Below are positions 47,650-58,380 of a stretch of 64,000 nt of DNA, one piece after another (position 1 is the stretch's first letter; each line of letters begins with the position of its first letter). The stretch covers positions 276,229,614 through 276,293,613 of the forward strand of contig CP136064.1 of the NCBI GenBank assembly GCA_032622095.1, read 5' to 3'. Below the pieces are notes generated by a model. That model searched no databases. It was not told where the DNA came from and saw only the letters and a list, made by a program, of their open reading frames with translations. This DNA comes from Siphonodentalium dalli (taxonomy: Eukaryota; Mollusca; Scaphopoda; Gadilida; Siphonodentaliidae). The translations under genes were made by a program, and so were the position numbers.

Positions 47650-48200
47650 TAATTAACGCCCGCATCACTAACAGTCCGCTTCATGGCTGCATCAAAACTA
47701 TTTATCGCAATATCAAAACAAACAAAAATCCCCTGAATACGCTAGTGATAGGGACTTATTTTTGGTTCACCGGTCACATTTTTAAGAGCACCGGTTATAT
47801 TTACTTCCGGTAAAAAGCACGTGGTCTGATGTTTTATCGTCTGTCCATTTTTTTCAATTTTGGACAAATAAAGTTTGTTTTCTGTGTGCATTACGTCAGG
47901 GATCACAGTTATACCGTTGAGTGTATATGGAGGATTAACCGAAGGAACATCTGTTGGTTGGGAACTATTTGCGACAATGCAATGCAAAACATTTGATGAT
48001 TTTGGCGAAATCCGGAAAATTCCAAACGATTTGACATACATTAAACCGAATGCTATATCGGAAACTCGAGTAGTTTCAACGGGCAAAAAGTGTTTCCTGG
48101 TGCCAAAATAGGTGATCTAATAGAAAAATAAAAATAAAGTTATTCACAAATACTTTCTTCTTCTTGTCAATCTTTGAAGTACGTTCCTCCCAATCATTTA
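47650..48200. other. Unassigned stretch inside the CACTA-like element
   Basis: A plus-strand frame runs from about 47875 to 48111 (78 codons, ending TGKKCFLVPK), with a minus-strand shadow. No domain recognised and no start context. It could be a residue of an element-encoded protein, but nothing proves this. Confidence 0.25.
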
Positions 48201-48267
48201 AGGACGACCAGCTGGGCGCAGCCCAGCCGCGCATATGTTGCGCAGCAACATATGCGCAGGTCGTCCT
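48201..48267. repeat. 67-bp GC-rich palindrome
   Basis: AGGACGACC and GGTCGTCCT enclose two smaller palindromes, CTGGGCGCAGCCCAG and GCGCATATGTTGCGCAGCAA with its complement, giving a three-way-branched potential fold. Confidence 0.85.
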
Positions 48268-48287
48268 TATACTAAGTTCGCTTTCGA

Positions 48288-48353
48288 ACATGGGCGCCGC
48301 CATCTTGAATTAGATGCGCCGCCATCTTGGATTTGAGGGGCCGCCATCTTGAA
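48288..48353. repeat. Three GCCGCCATCTTG words in 66 bases
   Basis: GCCGCCATCTTG occurs three times about 25 bases apart. The word matches the known YY1-type core (CCATCTT with GCCGC). Similar AAGATGGC words occur in the foldback arms. A regulatory role is speculative. Confidence 0.45.
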
Positions 48354-49462
48354 ACGTCATTGCAATTAAATTAAAACTACAAAATGTTACTTTTCATATA
48401 GCCAACATAACAGTATTCATTACGTTAAGGCATTACATGGTTTATTCTTTGAACAATAATCATGACTTAAATCATAAATATTGTCGACCGGACTCGGCCG
48501 GTTGCTATGCCATTCGGGAAATGTCGGAAATTTACGTAAAACTGCAAATTTTCCTTAGCCACCTCGCGAAAACAACATAATTCATACCGTAAATATCTTG
48601 AATGTTTATCATATAACTAAATAAACTTTTCTTTAGTATAGAAAATTAGTAGAAACATGTTCACGTAAACTGTAAGGTTACGTCATATGTTGTATCCAAA
48701 GCGACGTCATATTGGCACGCGCATTTTCCCGCGAAAGTTATTGACGTTTTGACAGCGACGCGACATAGCACACAAAGCAGGCATAATGTTGGCATGGTTC
48801 GCATTAGGTTTGGTTTGGTTGACGTTGTTTCATAGTGCATGGCTCCGAGTCCGCGCTGGTATAAATGTAGCTCCATGCAATTGTAATCAAACTGATCAAA
48901 TCCCAACCTATAAAATCACTATAGAATTTGTACAGGCACAAACAAAACATGTTCTTGGAAATTGAATGTCCTTCCTTACTTATATTCTAATGATTTGGGT
49001 TGTGATTTGAAACAAACAAACAACCCAAATTATGAGGGGTAAACCCAAGTTCTCACTCATAATAACCCCAATTTCCAACCAAGGCCAAGGGTTGTGGAGG
49101 CGAGCACAACTAATATTTCATCCAAATTGAGAATTGGCATATGTGCCAGTCAAAAAAATGGCCCCGGGGAGCCACGATCCAAAGGCTGGAAGATACATGT
49201 ATGAGTACAATATGATAATTATGAGGTACAGACCCAATCCCCCTACCACAAGCAACCAACTTCGTGTACGTAATTGGTTATAAGAAATATTTATAGTTAA
49301 TTAAATCTTGACGTTCATATAAGTCAACACATATTAGTTTGAGTAGTGCAGGTCGTGACTGCACGGTCGTCCTTTTTTACATGGATTTCAATGCCATAAT
49401 TTCTTGTTGAAATTGAATTCAACCAATCTATCAGAACTGTCACTTTGACAGCACATGCACAG
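48354..49462. other. No gene seen
   Basis: Interior of the CACTA-like element. ATTTGGGTTGTGATTTG at 48991 and CAACCCAAATTATGAGGGG at 49021 form a short inverted pair. Nothing else recognised. Confidence 0.4.
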
Positions 49463-51679
49463 ACCTTCTCAAAATAAGTGTCGCTTTTAACGCGGTTCTC
49501 AGGAGTTAACAACGCGGTTGTACCTTCAACACAACGCGGTCGTTGCGTTGATAACGCATTGTTGGTACGTTACGACCGCGTTGAAGTTTAACACAGACCA
49601 TGTTTATGTTAAATGCGTTGCGTCAAGGATCAACGCAACACGCGAAGATTACAATCACCGCGCCGAAAAATATACAGACGATGAGTCATGTAAAGTAGTT
49701 TTTTAACCATTAATTTTTTTGTTTTAAATATAATTTACGATCACATATGACTAATTTAGTGTCATTTTCCCACTCTCTGAAAACAGAAAATCACATATCT
49801 ACGCATTCGATCGTTCCAAATCGGGCAATTTATTTGCAGCTTTTGACGGGTGTTAGGCTTTTTTTTATAATATATATAGGTACAATGAACAGGTGTATCG
49901 CACAAAGCGGTCGTGCGGTTGTGTTTCCCAATGTATGGAGTAAAACACCACGCACGAATATATTGCTATAAATGCCCGCTACAAAACTGTTGGGATATAT
50001 GTACTTGTCGATCATTGCAAACAGAACGATGAATACATTTAATAGGCTTAGTAGCAGTAAATAAACCACAATTGACTAAAATTCTGGTTTCGTGGTTGAC
50101 GAAACCAGAATAACTTCGTCTAGTATTATATTCATTTCCCGGGCTGGTTTTTTGGCCCAGTCCGCCTCTGTTCTTATATATGCCGAGTTCTCAAATACTA
50201 ATAAATATTTTCTGATAAAATTTGTATTGAACATGTGGGACAGATAATAGAATAAAAAAAAATGGGAGGTGGTGTGTTTAGTTCTTTATACCGGATTTTA
50301 TTATTGCGTTGGAGTTGTATGTAGTTTGTGTTATATTTTGAATTGAATTTGAAGATTCTCTGTCTCATTGGCTTACCTGTTGTCGCGTTTATTCTGCAAA
50401 ATTATGATGAAAAATCGCTTTCCAAATATTTTAGCTTGTTTAATATGTACGTACATTCATTGCGTTTGGAAGCTTCGGGTTCACCGAAGACATGTCCCTA
50501 TTTGAGTTCATTGACACCGCTGTGAATCATTCGCGGTAGGCTTTTGATCCGCGGCCTGTCAGTAAAAATGGCATATCATTGGTTATCACGTCAGAGCGCT
50601 GCGTGTTTTGCAGGTGTTGAAGAACACATGGATAATTAAAGGTACTCAAGCCGATTAAGCACCCCTAAATTACTATTTCTTTGGCTTCAGTGGTAAAAAA
50701 TATTTGATTCGAGTCGAGGAACACATCCATCAAAGCTCAGAGTTGTTAAATATTGATTTTTAAAGTTTGTAACTTTTTCGAGATGTGTACTAATAATTGC
50801 CCCTAAATTTGTAATTTTCTCGAGACGTGTACTGATAATTTCAACAGGAACACTTATTCAAACAGACGAGGATGGATAACTCTAAAATCAAGTGTATTAA
50901 TAACGCAATTTTGACTGAGAACATCTTTTTGATGGCGTGTTTCTGGGCCAGAAACAATATAGAAATAACAAAACTTCAAAAATTAATATATGATAACTCT
51001 GAGCGTTGATAAGTAGGTTCCTCGACTCGAATCAATTATTTTTTATCCCCGAAGCCAAAGACAGTAATTTATGAGGGCCTGATCGGATTGAGTACATTAA
51101 ATATTTTAAAATTATTTACATCACTGTAGATCTGTCATCGAGTTATATCCTTACAAGGATTTCAAATGACATCGGATCCTTGGCGTACAGATAATCAACC
51201 TTTAATCGAATGTGACGCTGAATATTAAATATTCAAAAATGTATGCACATGTATATTGCGACGTGAACTCAAAAGTGTTTTGGTTGTTAGAAATCTCAAT
51301 TGCATCTCTATTAATTCGTGCAGCACGATCAATGCGATCTACAATTATTTATTAGCTTTTTCCAGAAAAATTATAATGAAAATGTAAAACATTTAACACC
51401 AATCAATCATTTTATCCATACCTCCCACCATGCCAAAATAACATTGTATTATGTTGGCAACATTCCGTTTCGTTGACGATTATCTCAACCGCGTTTGTTG
51501 CGTTGACAGTCATGCCGACCGCGCTATGTTGCATTGACGGTTACCTCGACCGCATTGAGGAAAATCACAACTGCATTGGAGTAACGTTACGACCGCGTTT
51601 CGTTAACACGAGAATCGCGTTGATGGTCAATTATCAACGCGGTTCCAACGTTTGAGAGGGACACTTATTTTGAGAAGGT
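49463..51679. mobile_element. 2.2-kb TIR element with AACGCGGT subterminal repeats
   Basis: ACCTTCTCAAAATAAGTGTC at 49463 and its exact complement ending at 51679 are the termini. Inside each end are many AACGCGGT / ACCGCG / GTTGCGTTGA words in both orientations (49487-49640 and 51470-51650). The flanking octamers (ATGCACAG, ATGTACCC) agree only partly, so the superfamily is not settled. No transposase frame; the 51473-51655 frame is repeat. It is nested in the CACTA-like element. Confidence 0.8.
50640..51095. mobile_element. 0.45-kb MITE nested in the 2.2-kb element
   Basis: The left arm (GTACTCAAGCCGATTAAGCA, TTTGGCTTC, TTGATTCGAGTCGAGGAAC) and the right arm are reverse complements over about 110 bases. 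ATTAAA lies directly outside both ends, allowing one extra G at the left, which may be a target duplication. Confidence 0.75.
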
Positions 51680-52640
51680 ATGTACCCACCTCAGCAGCCA
51701 TCAGTATAAAAGTATAATGATATAAACCGGTATATATGATTCTTGTGGAACACTAGACAAATTACATCAGTGTCACTGGGAATTGTTCCTGATAGTGGAT
51801 ATCCATGGGCATTGCAGTAAATAAATACATGTAGAGCAATTTATGGCACTGCTACATTTGAATCAGATTTCTCAGAATTCCTAATATAATTGTCAGAAGT
51901 TTTTTGTAATTTGAGTGGTGTGTGTTTCTCTATACATGTATGTGTGGTTACATTGTACAGTTCTGATATTTGATGGGATACATTGAGCGCTTCTGACTTT
52001 ATAAACCATATCCCTCACACTATCATGAATAGAACCAGACAAAACTCATGCTATGCCTTTCCTCAATATCCATTTAGAGCCATGCTTTTGGAATTGGGCA
52101 ACAGAGGTGTCAGAATATTCCCATGTATTGAGCTATACATGTGATTACACAGATACAAGTTGTATTACCTGGAATCATGAAAAAAGATTTAATATTCGAT
52201 TTTGAGTATGTTTTGAAAAATTTAAAATAAATAATAAATATAAAAAGACTCCCTGCCTTATCAAAACATTTAGACATAATTGCTTGTGAACCCAGACTTG
52301 AATTTGTAATGGCCTTATATGTGTTTTATTATTATTTCTATCCAATTGTAATTAATTTCAACACAGTTGATGCCCCATTTAAAAATAGATCATCTTGAGC
52401 TATATTGTAGAGAAATGAGGAATCGGGGAGTCCATAAATATACACACAGTACCACTTTAAAGGGACATTCAAGGCCCCGGGCCATATTCTGGCTATAAAC
52501 ACCTAATTCCGGGCATCATACCCAAGTTTGGAGATAAAGTGTCTAGTCATTTCATGAGGTCCCCAGAGGGCAAATTTAGTGAAGCTGTCCCACAAAGCGG
52601 ACCAGCGTCGCCAAACTCACCGTCTGGAGACCTCATTCTG
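51680..52640. other. No gene seen
   Basis: AT-rich interior of the CACTA-like element. A stem-loop related to 7951-8026 lies at 52558-52632 (GAGGTCCCC...GGAGACCTC). Confidence 0.4.
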
Positions 52641-53170
52641 CTTATGACCATGCCCATCATATTTAATGGGCCTTATTATGCCCCATGAACCAACCATTAA
52701 ATATAGGCTGTATTTAATGGCCATCAATTTTGTGGGCACCCTGCCCCCAGAAATTTAATGGGCATCAAAATTGACCTCCCAAAATTAATGCCCATTATAA
52801 TGACCCATTTTTAATGCCCATTATATTTAATGGGCCTTAATATGTAACCTTTCATTGGATTTTAAAGGGTTTTTAATGGCAATTAAACACATAATGTTGC
52901 CATTAATTTTTTAATGGCCTTTAGTTCCCGCCTTCATTTAATGCCCATTACCCCAGTTAATTTAATGGCCATACACATACCCATTAAAATAATTTAGCTT
53001 TAACGGCCGTTAACTTTCATATAATAATGGCAATTTAATGGCTGTGAAAGGTTACATATTAAGGGGGTATTTTAATGGGTTTTTAATGGGAAAATAATGG
53101 GTTTTTTAATGGATTTGTAATGGTATATCATTAATGGGCCTTTAATGGGCATTTAATTGGTGTGCGCGCA
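52640..53170. repeat. Right subterminal array, TTAATGG / CCATTAA
   Basis: Dense TTAATGG and CCATTAA words like those at 45095-45660, becoming uniformly TTAATGG towards the right end. Confidence 0.85.
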
Positions 53171-53214
53171 GTAGTGGTACTCGGGCAGCGGAGACCTTAT
53201 ACGTGAATGTTACC

Positions 53215-54250
53215 GCGATTCCATGGTAGAAAATGGCACTGAATTTAAAAATTAAGACTGGAGAATAGGTTATAATCATTACAATGACTAATTTTTCCAG
53301 CTAATGTAACTGCAAATTATAATTTATACTACTAGTATAATGTGTTCCTGCATTCAGTATAATTTTGGTTGTAAAATCTAAGTTTCCCCTTAAACTAAAA
53401 GTAACACAAACCCTTTGGAAAATATACTTGAATTATATATTTGCACCCTTTCCACTTGGAAATACTTTTATCAGTCCGTTATCTCCGGCAATTCATTTTT
53501 GTTTTCGATTATATTGTATATGTATCCAGATCGTATGTATAAGACATCCAGTTAAAAGTTTCCCTGCTCAATTTGACACCATATAATCGCCATGTGTAGG
53601 TTTTTTTCTGTCGGTGGGATTTATTTAGTTATCCCTTTGTGTTCGTACATTCATCATTAAATATATTTGACCATGAACCTTGTAAATGTCAGGAAAGCCA
53701 GGAAAATATGTATATATATAGTCTTCTATGGTGTTGGTCAATAAAACATATATCTCTTATAAAGAGCGTTTTCGCTTATGATATTTTGTATTCGTGTTCA
53801 GCGTAAACTGATGAGAGCGTTTGTTTATTTTCGCGACGCTTGTGACATTAGTATGGCGGTGCTTGCAAGTAGTTTTCATGCTCCCCGTTGCCTATCATAA
53901 CATTAACTTTGTAAATAATGTTTGGTGTCAAATCTGACAGGGAGCAAGCTGACAGCCATCGGGTGGGGTGTCATACTATACTTTCATTGAGTTCCCTATA
54001 TTCCGCTCTAATACGCAATCAATGTGGGATAAAACATCTCAACATGATAACAAGTATTCCACGCACTACCGATGGAATTAATTTTCACCGTGCGCATGCA
54101 TGTAATTGTGGACAAAATTACCCAACTATCGGAAACTTGTCACATAGATGTACATCCACTAAACCACTCGCCAACTGACTCAAATAGGCATTACTATATC
54201 CATCCATGTATAACTTGTAAATTGCCAGAATCCATAGTATTCGACACGTT
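53215..54250. other. No gene seen
   Basis: AT-rich. ATAAAGAGCGTT at 53759-53770 is the recurring 12-mer on the other strand. Short frames without support. Confidence 0.45.
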
Positions 54251-54254
54251 CCCC

Positions 54255-54297
54255 ACAGTCGAAACACGGCTATTGGGAATATATAGTACAGGGCCCT
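54255..54297. repeat. Isolated right end of a GGGCC-ended element
   Basis: CGAAACACGGCTATTGGG...TATAGTACAGGGCCC resembles the right terminal repeat of the 54623-55233 element. A CCACACATGTG-type partner was not found. Confidence 0.5.
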
Positions 54298-54622
54298 GGA
54301 GGTTTGGAACTAGTTTGTCACCCCCTCCCTGTGATCATGCCACGAATCTCTAATCGTTAATTAAACTCCACCTGATCAAAACATGGGTTTGGACGGGGAA
54401 CTTAATAACATTGCAAAACAAAGCAGGTTATATATTTCAAACACTCCCTAAACCTGACAGTAATTCATAAACTCAGACTTATATAAACATCTTGATTAGT
54501 TTGTGGAGACTGAGACTTGTGTATAGACGACCCCACCCGCCGCCATGTACCAGTATATATGGATTAGTATACGTCCACAATATCTGCACTCTCCGCAAGA
54601 GTAGCGCAATTTTATTTACCAG

Positions 54623-55233
54623 GGGCCTGTACTATAGATTTACAATTGCCGTGTTTGAACATGTGTACAGGGTTATGTGGGCCACACAGAAAGTGTCTAT
54701 TACCATATAAACCTCCAATCTTATTCTTACAGTGAAAAGGCGACTTCTTGCAACGCCTCGTTCACATGCATGGTGATTAATAAAATAATAGGTTTACCAC
54801 ATGTGACTTGATTGACCAATGAACAAAATATTCCTCTGAGATACTCATTGATATGTTATTGCTAGTGCATGGGTGATCCGTGTTCAATTGTATTAGTGGT
54901 AATCGGTATCCTTTAAATAATCGTTCAACGAGTACGCCGCAACCGTTCGTGCATTGTGTTATATTTCATCAATGGTTATCGTCTGTTCCAACAATTCAAG
55001 GTGTAAGATGTATTTCAAATTTTCAATTTCTAGTTGGGTTGTCATGCAGAATCGCGGCAGTATTATATTGAATACCAATCTGACCAAACCCAATCACCCA
55101 TCGGTAATGAGCACACGGGCATAATCTACTCGATTACAATACAGTGGACTATTGCACTTCACACCTCATGTGTACCTCCCATAACCTTGTACATATGTTC
55201 AAACACGGCAATTGTAAATATATGTACAGGCCC
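54623..55233. mobile_element. 0.6-kb GGGCC-ended MITE, copy 2
   Basis: Left GGGCCTGTACTATAGATTTA, right TAAATATATGTACAGGCCC, with inner arms AATTGCCGTGTTTGAACA / complement. It is nearly identical in layout to 43498-44093. The flanks are CCAG on the left and CTAG on the right, an imperfect match, so the duplication is uncertain. Confidence 0.85.
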
Positions 55234-55297
55234 CTAGTGGCCTTAAACGTTATTACTTGGTTAGTTTAATGACAGCACATAACTCAACCCGAGACTC

Positions 55298-55445
55298 TCG
55301 ACATTTTGATGTGGCTTAATTGATGACAAATTACAATTTTAATTTGATAATAAAGTTGAATATTTGTCTCAGAAACGCGCGTCTTGATTGGCCGAGTGCT
55401 GGTAACGTTTCGATTCACAACCACCGGTCGCCAATAGGAAAATAA
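55298..55445. repeat. Dispersed repeat shared with 11424-11550
   Basis: CGACATTTTGATGTGGCTTA, TATTTGTCTCAGAAACGCGC, GATTGGCCGAGTGCTGGTAA and TTCGATTCACAACC follow in order. The last two words look superficially like tRNA A and B boxes, but spacing and folding do not fit a tRNA. Confidence 0.6.
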
Positions 55446-56371
55446 AGTTTGAATGGAGCACTGTGCCATTGGCAATTCGCGTAAAATACACCATGAGTCT
55501 AGTAATACTACATTGACCGTTGTGTACTAAAAGGACCACGCGCAGTTAGAAATACTGGTGATATGGGTCATCCCGAACTTAAGAATATCGTGATTGCCAA
55601 AATATGATGGTTATAGTCATTTGGGCCAATTCTACAGTGCGGATACGCCCTTAATTGACAAAATCGTGGGTTGAAGACGGACTAAATTGACCGTTTTGTA
55701 ATAAAAGGACCACACGCAGTTCGAAATACTGGTGATATGGGTCATCCCGAACTTGTGAATATCGTGATAATCCAAAATATGATGGTTACAGTCATTTGGG
55801 CCAATTCTACAGTGCGCATACGCCCTTAATGGAAAAAATCTTGGGTTGAAGGTGGACTGCATTGAACGTTTTGTAATAAAAGGACCACATGCAGTTCGAA
55901 ATACTGGTGATATGGGTCATCCCGAACTTGTGAATATCGTGATAATCCAAAATATCAATGTTATAGTCATTTGGGCCAATTCTACAGTGCGCATACGCCC
56001 TTAACTCATTCAGTGCCAGGTTTCCTGGGGAAAACGCTTCCAAGAAACCAGGTTTCATGGGGAAAAAGACATAATTTACAATAGCTATATATTTAGTTTG
56101 ATTATTCAATATTGGAAAGAATTGAACTGACAGCAGGAATTGATATTATAGGCCCTACTCACGAAGATCTTTGAAAGTCCAATTTCGGTACTATAGGGTC
56201 ATCCTAGGTCAAAAATTTCGTGTTGCCATGGCAACGAGTACTTCAAATTAACACCGATTGTGTGAAATTACTAATCTGTTTTATGTGACCATCAAACTAA
56301 CATATTCTGTGCAGTTTTAGGCATTTATTTTGCTGGTGGAATAACATTATACAGTTTTCTCCCGCTGTCGA

Positions 56372-56480
56372 GGGAGACATTGAGATTTGTCACCCGCCCG
56401 AGAACGGAATGTCTCCCGAGGAGCGCAGCTCCGAGGGAAACATTCCGTTCTCGAGCAGGTGACAAATCTCGATGTCTCCC
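56372..56480. repeat. 109-bp palindrome
   Basis: GGGAGACATTGAGATTTGTC and its near complement GACAAATCTCGATGTCTCCC, inner arms GAACGGAATGTCTCCC / GGGAAACATTCCGTTC, centre GGAGCGCAGCTCC. Confidence 0.88.
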
Positions 56481-56665
56481 GAGAAGAAGGGCAACAACTG
56501 TTTTGTTATCCGATTATACCACATACAAAAACCTTGCCATCCACACGCACGATGTTGCTCTGAGTCACGCGTGCTTAAATTTCTTTCCCGATTATGTATA
56601 TTTTCAGTAACTACTTATCGTCCTATATGATTTCTGTTCCATAAAGATAGTCAAGCGTTTGATAA

Positions 56666-56872
56666 TCAGCGTTTATTTGCGATCATTTTGGTGGTTAAAT
56701 CGTCAATATCGGTCCATGCAATGTAAACCAATAAGCCATATAGGTATGTTATCGCCTTCTGAAATGTGGCATAGTCAATGTCGTCTTGTGTGCGGAATTT
56801 ACTCGCGATGTTCATTTCATAACGGTCTTCCCCGAAAGCTATTGGGAAGTTGTCAATTTCATTAATGTACAT
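56666..56872 (-). pseudogene. Decayed reading frame of palindrome-capped element, copy 2
   Basis: A 68-codon minus-strand piece ends VYIAWTDIDDLTTKMIANKR before a stop. The AWTD segment and the hydrophobic stretch before it align with the minus strand at 34873-34966 in copy 1. Upstream minus-strand sequence to about 57120 also aligns weakly with the 113-codon frame of copy 1, but with frame changes. The 111-codon plus-strand frame (56786-57121) is the competing interpretation, and it lacks a counterpart in copy 1. Confidence 0.35.
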
Positions 56873-57420
56873 TCATATGTGTCGGTGCTCCCAAGTACAT
56901 GGCGATCCTCACACAAAAATACTTCTATGATCACAGTGCAGATCGCGGAGCGGTCTGATATCATGGATAAGCTGACAGTACCATTCATTCGCGACAAACG
57001 TATGCATTACTTTGTCTACCAGCAAACGTTTATAACCAACCAACCTCAAGGGATCCACTCTTTAATCTTGCACCATAATGTCGACATGAATATATTGAAT
57101 GACCGAGATGTTCCGATATAAAAAGTACATAATAACGCTTGTCCGATAAAAGTATCAACTTAAAAGTTCGAATATTAGTGTTCACTAAATATATGCAAAT
57201 TAGCAAACACCACAACTGGTGTGTTTTGCGAATCCGTGGGGTACATAAGAACTATGATTTTAGTACGTCGTAGTGATGTGAAATAGATGAGTTACTGTAG
57301 TGTGTGTTTGGAGGTATTCTTGCAATATAACATCAAGCGGGCGACAAAAACAGTGTCTCCCGGCACGACAGTGTGATTTGTCGCCCGGCACGTGATAGGA
57401 CATGGACCAATCAGAAGGGT

Positions 57421-58380
57421 GGAAAATAGGGATGAGGGTAACAAAGCATTATGTTATGGCAAGGATCGGAAGTGGGGGGGGGGGGGGGGGTGATACATGA
57501 GACCATTATAATTTTCTAAATGGGATGACGTTTACAATAACCGATTTACTAGAGAAGCAGACGCCAAAACAGAAAATTAATCGCGTCCGTTCGATAGGCC
57601 TACAACAAGTGTTCTATAACTGTGCGACGTATACTTCCCGTTCGTGTATCTACATGTACAGCGTCAATGAATCATCATTGTGGGCCATCGGAGTAACCCG
57701 GTGACAATTCTATCGAATTCAGCGCATCGAAAAACCCCTCACTACCAAATTTCAGTTCGATATATTAAAAGATATAAGAGCAAGCTTACTGTTTTATATA
57801 GTAATTTATCATCGTAATTTGGCGAACCACTTAATGTACATAGTTTGATTGACGTAATGCGCACGTTGACCAAATCATCGTTCCTCGATCGTTTGGTGTT
57901 AAACCAGGTGTTCGATGGATCAGGGAATGACCGACTTGATAGGAATCGCCCTTTACGCAATCGAAATTGGTTTCCAATTAACATATATGTACGGTGTATA
58001 CGTTGACCTCTCAGAGAGTTTGAACTCTGCAATACTTTAGCCACTCCCACAAAACACAATTTTTCACCACCTATATTCAGACGGCTCTATCTCCTGAATG
58101 CCTCAACATACGGAGCTGCCCGATACGTCGTTTGAACGGAGATATCTTTGGCTAGGCCATGGTTTACAAGTTGAATATTCGCATTATAAACAGACCACCC
58201 GCCACCCCCCCCCGATGAAAATTATCACAAAACGTGACTTGTAATCCGCAGTGTTTTAAGCATGTACACCAATATTAAATCTAAGTTTTTTGCCCAGTAG
58301 AGCATGTTTTAAACGAAATGTTCTGGGCAGATATATCTGGCGCCTGCACATGGGTGGCGCTTTCGGACGACGGATACCGT
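57421..58380. other. Interior of the piggyBac-like insertion; no gene recognised
   Basis: A 17-base G-run lies at 57475-57491. A minus-strand frame of 105 codons (58059-57742) shows no recognisable transposase motif. Just inside the right end, GACGACGGATACCGTCGCC forms a small stem. Confidence 0.4.

Larger units (their letters stand above)
45080..53176. mobile_element. 8.1-kb CACTA (EnSpm)-like element
   Basis: Left end CACTACTG at 45080, right end CAGTAGTG ending at 53176, flanked by GTA on both sides (45077-45079 and 53177-53179). CACTA termini with a 3-bp duplication and dense subterminal repeats are the known hallmarks of EnSpm/CACTA transposons. The subterminal regions (45095-45660 and 52640-53170) are packed with CCATTAA and TTAATGG words. 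No transposase frame remains. The interior contains a 177-bp tandem array, palindromes and the nested 49463-51679 element. Two diverged copies of a block with CACGTCACTTTAAG lie at 45694 and 45824. Confidence 0.8.
56350..57420. mobile_element. Palindrome-capped 1-kb element, copy 2
   Basis: It starts at the 56372-56480 palindrome and ends after GGGCGACAAA...TTTGTCGCCC (57339-57388) and ACCAATCAGAAG (57409). Aligns in order with 34555-35605. Whether it inserted into the piggyBac-like element or is part of it is unclear. Confidence 0.5.

Noticed and set aside
55398-55430. tRNA-like A box (GGCCGAGTGCTGG) and B box (TTTCGATTCAC)
   Set aside because: The boxes are too close, no cloverleaf can be drawn, and the related copies at 11500 and 12070 do not conserve the spacing.
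56786-57121. 111-codon plus-strand frame
   Set aside because: No recognisable domain and no counterpart in the related block at 34.6 kb, whereas the minus strand shows aligned residues.
57475-57491. G-run considered as telomeric or switch-like sequence
   Set aside because: Isolated homopolymer without a telomeric hexamer or any repetition.
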